NCBI GenBank assembly: GCA_022835595.1
Contig: BQUP01000004.1
Location: 1,984,001 to 2,048,000 of the forward strand
Length of the DNA stretch: 64,000 nt
Direction: 5' to 3'
DNA from: Cystobasidium ongulense
Taxonomy: Eukaryota; Basidiomycota; Cystobasidiomycetes; Cystobasidiales; Cystobasidiaceae
In this document: one piece after another, positions 11,919 through 21,964 of the stretch
Numbering within the stretch: position 1 is the first letter of the stretch
Layout of the letters: every line of letters starts with the position of its first letter
The notes under the pieces: model-generated
Seen by the model: the letters and a program-made list of their open reading frames with translations, nothing else
The model's database searches: none
Told to the model about the DNA's origin: nothing
Position numbers and translations under genes: made by a program

Positions 11919-13296
11919 ATGCCAGACACCCCGGTGACCTCGCCTGCACTGGGCCCTCAAGGTGACCACTTGCACACGACTGCCTACTTTCTGGATGGCG
12001 CACGCAAGCTCGTTCTGCTCAGAGAAGTCCCTCTCGAGGTCTTTACGCCTGCTCACGTGCAGATCAACATCCAAAGCCTCGGGCTTTCGGGCAGCGATCT
12101 AGTGTACTATGAGACCGCTGCATACTATGGAAAACCTCTTAGGATGCCTATCATGATTGGCAAGGAAGCTGCGGGCAAGATCACCGCGCTCGGAGGCAGC
12201 GTGAAGCTCACCTGGCCAGACCTCAAAATCGGTTCAAGAGTCGTTATTGAACCAAGCATACCGTGCCGCTTGTGTCAGAAGTGTGTGCTGGGCAAGTACA
12301 ATGTATGCGTGAACATGCGAACAGCCGCCTTTGCTGGCCGCGAGCCTTTTGTTCATGGCTTTCTGCGTGAGTTTGTGAATTGGCCTAGTGAGCTGGTGCA
12401 TATGTGAGTGGATAGACCTAATCTTTGTTGACTGATTGATCTGACGAGTGTCTTTGGTACTACTAGTATACCAGAAAACGTGTCCTTCGATGCGGCAACA
12501 CTCGTCGAGCCTCTCGCCCGCGTCATTCATGCTACAAGACGAGTAAACCTACAACCCTCTACCTCCGTCGCAGTCCTCGGCTCCGGACTTTTATCTCTTT
12601 TGACATGCGCCTTTGCCAAGAGCCTGAATTGCTATCCTATCTGTATAATCGATACTGATCAGACTCGAATGAATATTGCTGTATCGCAAGGTTGGGCTTC
12701 TCATCAATACACGGTTCCCCCTCCACCCCACCCACACACCCCTGCTCAAAACGTCTTCTTCGCAAGAAAGGCACTTGCTCATACAATTCTTCGTGAATTG
12801 CAAATTCAGGCGGGTTATCAGACCGTCTTTGAAGTGACGGGCTCGGAAACAGGTATACAGCTGGCAATTTTCGTGAGTAGCGCAGATCTCGGTTCCACCT
12901 GCCTGCGGCTCGGACAACAGCTTAAGATCTTCTCTGCTTTATGTAGCTTGCGGAACGAGCAGGCAAGATTGCGCAGATGAATGGATCAGACTTGTTATCT
13001 CAAGCTGTTCCGCGAGGAGAAGCGATCACTCGCGAAATTGATCTCATCTCGGTCAGTACCTGTATTGGTTCTTTAAGAGATGGCATTAACGGGTTGTGTT
13101 GCAGTGTCATGGCTACGCAGGCACCTTTCCAGCTGCACTTTCCAGCCTCGGATCAGGTGCGCTGGGAAACGTTTCCTGTTTGCTCACGCACAAAGTACCT
13201 TTCGGGGAAGCAGAGCGAGGCTTCCAATGGCTCGGTACGGAAATTCAGGAAGACAAGCCTGTCATTCGAGTCTTGGTCGGTCCGGCAGGGAAGTGA
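11919..13296 (+). CDS. Sorbitol/alditol dehydrogenase-like MDR protein lacking catalytic zinc ligands
   Basis: Medium-chain dehydrogenase/reductase of the sorbitol-xylitol dehydrogenase type, 395 residues in four exons (11919-12403, 12467-12872, 12947-13051, 13105-13296; all phases close). The N-terminal GroES-like half and the Rossmann half are complete. The structural zinc lobe is kept as PCRLCQKCVLGKYNVC, with four cysteines. The catalytic zinc site is not: the GICGSD cysteine is Ser (GLSGSDLVYY) and the GHE histidine is Lys (IGKEAAG), although the Glu of LVEPLA remains. The nucleotide loop is GSGLLS instead of GAGPIG, but the acidic residue after strand 2 (IIDTD) is present. It may have a changed reaction, a non-catalytic role, or be zeta-crystallin-like and zinc-free. 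The frame is clean, so it does not look like a dead gene. Confidence 0.85.
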
Positions 13297-13548
13297 ATGA
13301 CTGTACTTTGGTAGAGAGATCAATCGAGCCCCAACTATAGTCTTCGCGGCAAGTCAGTAGAGTAGGGAACGTGGGCTTTAGATCTTGACCATGTCTGTTC
13401 ACAGTGCGATATGCTTGAATGAACATGAGATGAGTGCTGTTGTATCTATCCTCCCAAAGTAGGATTAATAAGATTGGATTGGAGTTTCTGTCTTTGAAAG
13501 ACTAGTTGAGAGGGTTTCAAACGGTTTTGCCTTGCAATTCTCCTATTA

Positions 13549-14588
13549 TTAAAGATTGATAAACTTGGATACACCTTCGAGCCATCTGACATATTCCTTT
13601 TGCTCCTTGTATTCCGCCAAGTCAGGAATGAACAACGCTAAGCTGGAATCAATTCCACGCTCCTCAAGGAAAGCCTCGAAGTCCGTCTGCAGGGCCTCGT
13701 CAAGGTGGTCGAACTGTAAAGTAGTCAGAAATGGTTCGGACTGGATTGAAATAGGCATGGGAAGCTCACAGCAGGTCCCATGTACATGCCTCGTCGCCTC
13801 CAGTCGGCTTCCGGTGTCAGTTCTGTGCCGACCTGCTCGTCTGGGTAGAGCGTCACATTGTCGACTAGGAACATGCCATCCTGCGCAACTGCGTCAATGG
13901 TCATTGCTCCATTGCCCTTGCCCTGCTTTGCAAATGGATTGATACACGGAATCGATCAGTCATGCACGAGATTCGGCTTATGAGGTCGAGCTGACCTTGG
14001 TGATTGTGATGGCCGCTCGGATGGGCAGGCTCGCTCCCTGCTCTGCTTCGGCTCTTGCCTCGGGGTCTACCTCTGCATCCTCTTCACCTTCATTTGAGAA
14101 GGCGCCTTCCTCCTCTTCAGCTGCTGCACTTTCAGGCGCATTGTCGATATCCGCAATGCTGAACAGCACTCTAATCTCCTCATTACCGAACTTGCGTGAC
14201 AGAGCAACCTCGTCTGCTCCAGCTTTGTCCTCGACAGTCCAGATGCCGTGCTCCTTGAATGCTTGGAGAAACGCTGGCTCGACGCTTGGGTCGCTGTTTT
14301 CGCGTTCATACGACAATTCCGAGTCCAATCTGGAAGTCAACTTGGCGTCGTCTGCAGATGACCGCAGCATTCATCAGACCACGCAAGCCAAACGCAAGGT
14401 ACAACCACCAGACTCAAGGACTCACTTTCTCCATGACTCCTGCGTGGTACGCAATTCGAAAATTTACGGATACTCGAAGTGGCAGCGACCGCAGAGCTGC
14501 GAGCTGCTGCATGGAGTACAGGTCTGCAGACGATGCTGGACCTCTGGAAGGCGCTGCGTGCGAGACGGGCAGTAATGTGTCGTTGCAT
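13549..14588 (-). CDS. MAM33: Mitochondrial acidic matrix protein, p32/MAM33 family
   Basis: Homotrimeric acidic mitochondrial matrix protein of the p32/gC1qR family, linked to mitochondrial translation and respiration. The start at 14588 gives MQRHITARLARSAFQRSS, a basic amphipathic targeting peptide. An intron with donor GTGAGT joins SHGE to NDAKLTSRLDSELSYEREN. The middle carries an acidic Glu-rich insertion (AAEEEEGAFSNEGEEDAEV). The C-terminus has the family block: GMYMGPAFDHLDEALQ, FEAFLEERGID, LALFIPDLAEYKEQKEYVRWL. The last intron lies in the block joining the acidic part to GNGAMTIDAVAQDGMFLVDN. Length about 280 residues, normal for the family. Confidence 0.92.
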
Positions 14589-15468
14589 GGTGTGGTACGT
14601 TGAGCGAATTCGATAGATGCAAAGGTGCACTCCGACCGATCCGACCTAGACCTTGCAAGTTGTGGCAAATACTTGCAGAGGAGCATTTGTCAAAAAGCTA
14701 GAACAACCCTCGAATAGCAACACAAGCTATCTAACTATGCATGCGAGCTAGTGGTCTCAGGAAGTCAAGCTGCGAGCAAGGCTCGCCAGACTTATAGGTG
14801 ACGGCCATGAGGAAACGAAAAGAAAGTCAGTAGTTGACAAGGGACCAATGCACGCCTGTTGCCATCACTTGATGATATGCCAATCAACTATATGGTTATA
14901 TAATGGTCACATATCTGCGTACTTGGTAGTACTGTGCCAGGGGGTGCCTTCTGCGCTTTCAATAATTATAGAAACCAAGTCCTCGTGCATCTCTTCAAGA
15001 ATCAGTCGCTGGATCTCGGACCTATAACGGCCCATTTTCTTGTGAAGGAAGTCCTTTTCGTAAGAAAGAGGGTATCAGCAAATAGATGTCAAGTAAGGTT
15101 GTTGAGGATGCTCACCTTCAGACCGATATGTCGGCTTTTAGGAGATAAAATGGACAACCTCTTGTTATTTCCACATTGCGGACTGAAACAGTGAATGCAG
15201 AAGACATAGCGGAGTTGAGGGTATTAGACGATAGGGTGTATCAGAGAGTTTAGCGCTAAGCGCGAAATAGAGTGGATATAGATGTCCTTAAATCGGGTAT
15301 TACCAGCGTGTAGTATCAGCAATGATGATGCAAGAAAGGCGTTCTGTCTTCCCTTATGAACCGGCCATTCTGGCGTCCAGACGTGTCCAAGGGAATATCC
15401 ATTCTGATTGGAGATCAGGAGCTAATGAAAATGTCAGTTTCGCTTGAGAAGTTTTGGTTCACGTAGAA
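14589..15468. other. Intergenic, nothing recognised
   Basis: About 880 bp upstream of MAM33 and downstream of the next minus-strand gene. A plus-strand frame of 86 codons (14934-15194) has no recognisable domain and no splice context. The left part must contain the MAM33 promoter. Confidence 0.5.
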
Positions 15469-16087
15469 TTACTTACGTTCAGATTGAAGAGGAGGTAGAT
15501 TGTATTGAGATAGATTGTATTGTGGTAGATTGTATTGAGGCTCCGGATGCATGGATGCGAATGAAGTGAAGTGAGCGTAGCCACGTGGGACATGGTGTTG
15601 AAGCATGGGGATGTCGTGAGGGAGAGAAGCCTCAGCGTACACATGAGCAGGGACGTGAGATTCTGTGCACATTGTCTTTCTCTTCTTCTGCATGGTGGGC
15701 GCGCCTGCATGGTGGAGCGTGGGTAGCGCGAAGGACTGCTCGATCGGCTGCGAGCTGACTGGCTGACTTGCCGCTTGTGCGACGACCTGAGCGAAGGACA
15801 TGGGTTCCGATTCTGACATCTCTTTCAGGTATGCTCGGAGCATGTTGGTCTTCTCCTTTAGAGGAAGCTGTTTTGCTATTCTGTTCAGAGACTGGTAGCA
15901 CGCATTGCACACTGGTCCTCCAAGATCGCTTTTCAGTGCCCATCCTGTACAGTACATCAGTTTGGCAATGCTTCGTATTCAAATCAACTCACGACCGGTG
16001 TTTTGTCCCTGTCCCTGCCGGCACGCCTTTGTTGGCAAGAACCATAACTGGCCTTCTCCGCTTACCACGATAGTCGGCATATTGCAT
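15469..16087 (-). CDS. Unknown small protein with a GPVCNACY half zinc-finger and QYNL repeats
   Basis: Not recognised as a known family. The model starts at the ATG at 16087 (MQYADYRG) and splices once (GTAAGC donor near 16061, acceptor before 15950) into GWALKSDLGGPVCNACYQSL. W followed ten residues later by CNAC resembles the second half of a GATA finger, but no first CxxC pair can be placed in any reachable exon. The rest is Gln/Ser/His-rich with a basic KKRK patch and ends in three QYNLP/QYNLS copies from a 15-nt tandem repeat. The longest exon (15469-15949) has good coding character; the 5' structure is weak. It could be a diverged GATA-like regulator or share transcription with the next frame upstream. 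Confidence 0.45.
15484..15535. repeat. 15-nt tandem repeat inside a coding exon
   Basis: Three near-perfect copies of a 15-nt unit (core tagattgtatt) in frame, encoding QYNLP/QYNLS/QYNLP on the minus strand. Copy number may vary between strains. Confidence 0.75.
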
Positions 16088-16113
16088 TGGAGATCTAGCT
16101 TTCCTTTCCGCTC

Positions 16114-16582
16114 TTAATATTGCGCTTGGGCCTGAAATTCAAGTGTGACACATCATTCCAGTATCAATGAGCAGTAAAGATGTCGACTGAACTCACCTTC
16201 TGCTTCTTCTTGGGATCTCTAGTCTGGTTGTTCTGTATTGAAGCAGGTTAGCCCATCTTGTCAATGCTATGAATAGTGCAGACAAAATACCTTCTTGACT
16301 TGCAATCGACTCCTTCCGTCCTGTATGACAGCTCGGAGCAAGGCGTCTGTCTCGATGTCAGCCTTGATCCGGTGGACAGAGGCCGTCTGGTAGTTCGCTA
16401 GCATCTGTGAACATGCAGAATTTTGAGAATAGCATCCAATCCGATTCAGGTGTAAGCGGTCTCACCTCCTTTGCGCTGGCCGAGAGACTGGACCATTTCT
16501 TAGCTACTTCCAGCTCTTCTTGAAACTCTTCGTACATGATACGCAGAGCGGAGCCATTTTCTGTCGAGTTGGCGCCACACAA
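16114..16582 (-). CDS. Hypothetical basic/coiled protein, 5' end uncertain
   Basis: Unknown function. Three exons read coherently on the minus strand: NGSALRIMYEEFQEELEVAK ... ASAKE, then MLANYQTASVHRIKADIETD ... LQVKK, then NNQTRDPKKKQK, ending AQAQY and a stop at 16114. Splice sites are ordinary (GTGAGA, GTATTT and GTGAGT donors). The first exon appears to continue upstream into an unresolved 5' exon (an acceptor-like ctctctaag sits near 16620). Content is helical and charged, with a lysine-rich end. It may be the front part of the same gene as the CNAC protein if an unseen frame-changing splice exists. Confidence 0.35.
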
Positions 16583-18227
16583 TCTAATAGCGAAGTCTAG
16601 GTCACTTTCATCTCCTTAGAGAGTGCCTTCCCATGCTTCCGCCAAGATGCGCGAATCCGCCTCTTGAACTTCGGACGGAGGATCCTTCTCTGAGTGTGTT
16701 TGCCTTCTGCAATGGAGGCTAAATCGATGGCCGCCCTCTCGATTATAATGGTGAAGGTATTTTGACTTTGTTCGAAAGGCCATTTGTACCCATATTGAAT
16801 GGCAGCGAAATGATAGTTTGACTTTGGATCGAAAATGTGGAATCATCGTGAAACGTCTGTTACGAAGGAGAGCACAAATGCCTGGAATGACAATTACTGC
16901 AGCGTTTAAGGGTAACATGAGTCTTGGGCCTCCAGTACTTGCGGAAGTGAAGGCCTTGTGTAGTAATAACTTGGTGACCGCTCGAAGGAGCGGTGCAGAA
17001 ACAACGGACGAAAAGGGTCGCGCGTTGCCTTTTATACCCCAAATGTGGAAGGCAGCTAGTGGAAGGCAGTCTGTGGAAGGCTTCCTGAGTGTCAGGACGT
17101 AGGCCTTCCAATTGCATACTTCCATGTCCGTGGATACGAGATGGATATTTGGCGGGCAAGAAGTGGACGTTCATTTAGTAGAAGGGAAGCAACGCAGGCG
17201 GCTGCCTGCGCAAAGGCTCAATGGCGCGATGTAGAAACTGCAAATGAAAAGCATGGTGAGTCCGGGTGAGATTTGATGCTTGGGTTGGAGCAGAGTCGAG
17301 CCTCACTGTTAAAGCTCACGCCGGGCTTGCAAAGCGCAAATTGTATGGCCACCGGCAGACGAAGGGTCAAAAGACGACAGCACTAGTATATATGTAAGCC
17401 GTTCTGCTGAACCCGTTCGTGTATTTGCTAGTCTCGCTATCAGCATTGCTGTACTGCATACTTGGCTGCAACGACTGCCTGCGACTCGATCAACCGTTCG
17501 ACGTCGGCTGCTTACCTGCTCTGATGTTGTGCTATGGCCGGTGTGTCCGTCTGGTCTGACCCTGGGAAGGCAAGGTGGGATCATCCACACTGTCCAAACA
17601 CTGTCCAAATAGTGCGGAATTCTGCTCAGAAGCCTGCAGCTCCAAGTGACTGATGCCGTCGCCGTTCCTGTTCCTGTTCCTGAACCTGGCAAGCCAGTCG
17701 GAGTGTAATGGAGAACCAGCTATCATACTGCTAGACGAAATCTACGGTCTAGGAGTCATGAAGGCCTTGCAATCACTACATGAACAGTAGGATACACTGT
17801 AGAATATCCGGAAACAGACCAAGAAGCCGAACATCCCAGTTATCAGGTAGTCAACGGACCGAGCGTATGTGTGGGCTTGAACAGGTACATAGGTATACCG
17901 ACAAGTCGCGCTGCTCAAGAGGGACACGGAGTGTTCTGAGCTCTTCCAAACCTGTACTGAGCCTTATCGGTCGCTTTCAAAACGCCCCAAACCCTTTGCT
18001 GGCCAAACTTTCCTAAAAAGAGTCTTCCAGCGTTTCCTGCCGGAAAGCTCGAGAGGCTGCACGCAATGGGTAACTCGAAAGGTGGGAGCACGGCTAGGAG
18101 GTACGCATGATATGTAGAACGCATTGTAGCTTCGATATCACTCCTCCCTGAGCCTTGGGAAGTAAAAGTTTGGTGGCGACCCGGACAAATTTAGAAAAAG
18201 AGAACCAACATCCTAAGATGTAGTTGC
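16583..18227. other. Long intergenic stretch with short direct repeats
   Basis: About 1.6 kb without a supportable gene. A minus-strand frame (16616-17125, 169 codons) has no domain and is probably chance or UTR. Local repeats: tggaaggc units at about 17044-17084 and three gttcct units near 17657-17680. Confidence 0.5.
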
Positions 18228-18300
18228 TGGAGCAGCAGCGGATTGAACGCTGGACTTTTCGCATGCAAAGCGAACACTCTACCACTGAGTTACTTTTGGC
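18228..18300 (-). tRNA. tRNA-Ala(TGC)-like, acceptor stem badly paired (possible pseudogene)
   Basis: On the minus strand the body of a tRNA is clear: D-stem ACTC/GAGT around AGTGGTA, anticodon stem TTCGC/GCGAA around TTTGCAT (anticodon TGC, alanine), and T-stem CAGCG/CGCTG around TTCAATC. The A-box-like TAACTCAGTGG and B-box GTTCAATCC are present, and a T-run suited to Pol III termination lies about 30 nt downstream. The seven bases before the D-arm (CCAAAAG) pair at only about three of seven positions with the seven after the T-arm (CTGCTCC). That argues for a damaged or tRNA-derived locus. Confidence 0.55.
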
Positions 18301-18973
18301 GGTGAGAACAGGATCAGGATATAGTCGAGGAAGTATGATGAAGTGAATCAACTAACCAACCCCGTGAGCCAATCGGCCTTCGATGGAAATGAAACCAGCA
18401 TATGGCCATATAACTCTTTGTTTCCGGTTCAGTCTTTCAGTCCAAATAGGCTAGCATGAAAACACAAAGAGCAATAGCCTCCACAAATTTACAATGTCAC
18501 AATAGCTATACTACAGGGTTAGCCTGAACACCACTTTTGTTCATTAGTCGCTTCTGTATCATGCAATACAGTTGTTAAATCCAAAAAAAAATCTGTCCAT
18601 TCCTATGTTGCCATACAAACTCTAGTTCGGACTTAGTAAATTTGCCACTTACAGCATGTGACCCAGAGGGGGCGGAGCAAGGACGTGATACTGGACTACA
18701 GGCTCTGAGTGCTACATAGGCAGGTAATGATGACCTGATAGCGAAGAAGACATTTGTATCAATGGACCTGCGGTACCGCCCGCCCGAGGCTTGTGGCGTA
18801 ATTGTAAAAGACTATTGAGAAAATGTCGCGTGTTTAAAGACTGAAGCGGATACCCTATCACTGACGCAAATCAATTATTTATCTGGCAGAAAGGGCGAAA
18901 GAGGACAGAGTGGAATGAAAATGAAGAACAAGAGAAGAAGGGATGGTAGGCGCTTTTTCGAGCTCTTGAATTT
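18301..18973. other. Intergenic, nothing recognised
   Basis: About 670 bp between the tRNA-like locus and the 3' end of the SRRM1-like gene. AT-rich, with no gene or repeat I can support. Confidence 0.5.
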
Positions 18974-19973
18974 TTACTTCCCTATTGGACTTCTACTGCG
19001 GGACACACTACGTCTCGGTCTTCTTCTAGCAGGACTACGCGATCTGCTCCTAGATCTTTCCGACTTGTACTTCGGCGTTGTATCACGGTCTGCTTTCTTG
19101 TCATCGTAGCTAGGTGATCTTCGACGGCGGGGAGGCGTGCGCGAGCGAGATCGACCTCTACTGTCTCTATCCTCCATCCGTGGTCTGTCGCGGTCGGTTC
19201 TTCTATTGTCATCTCTCCTCCTATCATATCCATCACGTCTGTCTCCTCGGTCTCTGTTCCTGAAGTCGCTAGGTCCTGACCTGTCGTCTCTTCTGTCTGA
19301 TCTGCCACCTTGTTGCCCTCCAGTAGAATTGCGATTGCCACGCTCCCTCTGACGAATCTCGTCTATACGCCTATCTCTGTCCTGCTCCGCGGTCTGCCGT
19401 ACCAAAGCCATTTCATCGGTCTTGCTCTTCTCCTCCTGTCGCTTGCGCATTTCCTCTTTCTTTTGCTCGATGAAAATGGCAGGTACTTTGACTGGAGACT
19501 CTTGTGCAGACAGCAAGAGTGTCCAGAGCTCCACCATGAACGGTTCTGTATGCTTGTCTAGGAAGCCAAGGAGGCTGATCATCATCTTCTTGCCATCGAC
19601 AATCTGAATAGATGCCGCATTGTCAATGACCCGCCCGTATCGCAATCATTTGCTCGCACTTACTGGATTGGAGTTGTCTTCCAAGAGGCCACATACATAT
19701 TCGATGACAACCTCGTCTTCAAATCCGAGGAGCTCGTTCACCTTCTTTGCAATCCAAGGCTTCATGACTGACAGCTCAACTTTGCGCATGTCAACCTGGC
19801 GGGAGAAGCGATGCGGTTAGCCACTGAAGTTCACAGTACTTGTATCTATAGCAAGAAGCGAGTCTCACCTTTGTTGCCAGCTGTGGGGGAAACTTCGTCG
19901 ACTTGAGCAGCTTGCGCTCCTTGTCGCCAAAGCGGATGTCCTGCTCGGCGGATGTTCCCTTGAAGGAGTCCAT
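18974..19973 (-). CDS. SRRM1-like PWI/RS splicing co-activator
   Basis: Homologue of SRm160/SRRM1, a splicing co-activator that binds nucleic acid through a PWI domain and bridges SR proteins. The N-terminus is diagnostic: MDSFKGTSAEQDIRFGDKER, then after an intron VDMRKVELSVMKPWIAKKVNE with the PWI tripeptide, LGFEDEVVIEYV, and after a second intron KKMMISLLGFLDK and ELWTLLLSAQES. A Lys/Glu-rich helix follows. The C-terminal 130 residues are RD/RS-rich (RRDDNRRTDRDR, RSRSRSPARR). About 290 residues, far shorter than the animal protein because the RS tail is short. It is divergent from the TPR gene, sharing about 350 bp. Confidence 0.9.
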
Positions 19974-20327
19974 GTTGGAGCCTTTGATATTACTATGTTT
20001 TCAGAGGTCGATGATGCCTAGCCTTGCTGTCTGTCTTGCTAGGGAATACAACGCTGTCGCAGGCGTTTCGCTTGAATCCACTGCAAAGTGCTGGTCTCAA
20101 TACGTGTCACACGGCCTGCTGCAGCGAACAAAGCTTGAGCGTTACTGTCTGAGGCTGGGATGTGTAGTCTTGGAGCTCTGAAGGCTCTTTGGCTACGAAA
20201 GCGAGGATGTTGTGTTGAGTGTCTGCCAACCTTCGAAGAGAAGATCGAGCTGAAGTGGCCACCACGACTTCCAACGCGGCTTTAACTTCAGTCAACCTCA
20301 TCGAAAGCGTAAGAATCTCTAAAAACA
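19974..20327. promoter_or_regulatory. Divergent promoter, SRRM1-like and TPR gene
   Basis: About 350 bp between opposed start codons. No TATA box or specific operator is evident; called from position. Confidence 0.4.
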
Positions 20328-21816
20328 ATGATGACACCAGTCATTCGAGCCGCAAGCACGTCGTTTCTCAAGACCGCTGGCAAGGGCCCACTTTTCGAAT
20401 CGGCTGCTGCGTCATGTAAATGCCAACTTTCTGTTCGAGCTTTACCAGCAAGAAGGCATGGCAATGATAAGCAAGGTAGTCACTTAAATAGCCAAAGACA
20501 GTATGCTACTTTCTCTGGAAACACCCTTAGAGGCAGTACAAGCAGGAATGGCGGAGTTCGGGTGGGTACAATGTTCCTAGCACTATCGATTCTCGGCATC
20601 GGAGCCACGTCCATAGGGCTGTACAATTACTACACTTCATTGAAGACCTTCCCACCCGAACTACGCAAAGACCTTCGCGGCGCATTACGATGCAAAGCTC
20701 GTCAAGACTATCGCGCCGCCCACAAATTCTTTCAACAGGCTTGGGACAGAATTATGGCAGACCCAGAACTGGAACAAGGCTTAGGGTTGCTCAAGATCAC
20801 TGGTATCGCTGTTGCGTGGTCGGAAATGCTCGAAGAAGCGAGTAGAAGAGCGGATCAGGGTTCTGTTACGGATGCTTCTTCGGAAGCGTACAGCGCCTTG
20901 TTACAGGGGTATACCTGGGCAAGAAGCTGCCTTGACCAGAGTCCAGCTTCGGTCACCAACGAGGAGCGCATGAGAGCTGTCAGCATGGCAGTCAAGCTGG
21001 CCAACTTGGCGGAAGGTCAAGCGGACCTAGATAAGCAGAGCGAGGAGCAACTCACCTGGGCAGTGTAAGGATACCCTCTTCATTACAATTGGCTTGCTGA
21101 TCTGAGAACGGCTGCCAACATTTATATACATACATCAACCAGAACGGAAGTCATGCGTTTGGCTACTCAAGGGACGGCAAAGGACGTTTCAAAGCAAAGA
21201 AAGTTGGAAAGCGATGAGGATGCAATCCTAGTTGGCGAGTTGGGACTGCCAAAGTGGGTGACCAAGACAGATCTAGGCGGAACGCTTGAAACTTTGGGAA
21301 ACCTCTACGCTAGAAAGGGCAACGTGGAATACGCAATGCCCCTATATCTGCAAACCATATCGCTTCTTCTTCCGCCACCTCAAATGCGCCAGCATGAGCC
21401 ATCTGCAGGCGATAAGTGCCATGCGGCGACCATTGTAAGTGAAAGGTATAGCTATACTGTAAGTTAGCTAAAACATCAACCCTCAGATGAACAATTTGTC
21501 CTCCTTAATCGCCTCTGCACCCAAAGCACCTTCACAAAATATTGCACAGACGGCGCAAGCTGTCGCTTGGGCCAACAAATCCGCTGAGATCGCTTCAATG
21601 GCTATGAGTGGTGCCAAAGGCTCGGTAGCTTTGGAGGAGGCTGAGCAATGTAAGCCTACTCTCACAGTGGCTTTGTATAATCTCGGCATGCTCAAGCTGT
21701 TGGAAGGAGACAAGAAGGCGGCGAAGGAGTTCTTGGATCAGGCAAAGGCCAAAGCATCAGAGTGGAACTTCAAAGACGCCGAGAGCAGGGCTACTGAAGT
21801 GCTCAAATCACTGTAA
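20328..21816 (+). CDS. Mitochondrial membrane TPR protein
   Basis: Three exons (20328-21064, about 21144-21434, about 21487-21816). The N-terminus is basic and Ser/Ala-rich without acidic residues (MMTPVIRAASTSFLKTAGK), typical of a mitochondrial presequence. One transmembrane span follows at about residues 82-100 (VGTMFLALSILGIGATSIGL). The rest is helical with TPR-like pairs: DYRAAHKFFQQAWDRI, GTLETLGNLYARKGNVEYAM and VALYNLGMLKLLEGDKKAAK. The layout (presequence, single span, soluble TPR domain) suggests an inner-membrane protein facing the intermembrane space or matrix. Related proteins occur across fungi; I cannot name a function. Two adjacent ATGs compete for the start. Confidence 0.75.
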
Positions 21817-21964
21817 ATCAGATCGCATATATAGCAACTCGTGGCAATAATAATAAGGCTGAGTGCGCTAGCCTTGCCGACCGTTGCCTTCTTGCATAAC
21901 GCTCCCTGTGACAATCAGGCGTCGTCAATGCAGTGCCTACAGCTCAGGTAGCAGAGCGCGCAGA

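Noticed and set aside
15469-16087. A bona fide GATA transcription factor
   Set aside because: Only one CNAC pair is present and no first CxxC can be placed at the correct distance in any reachable exon.
16616-17125. 169-codon minus-strand open frame
   Set aside because: No domain, no repeat of codon bias and no clear splice connection to the gene downstream; kept only as unexplained intergenic sequence.
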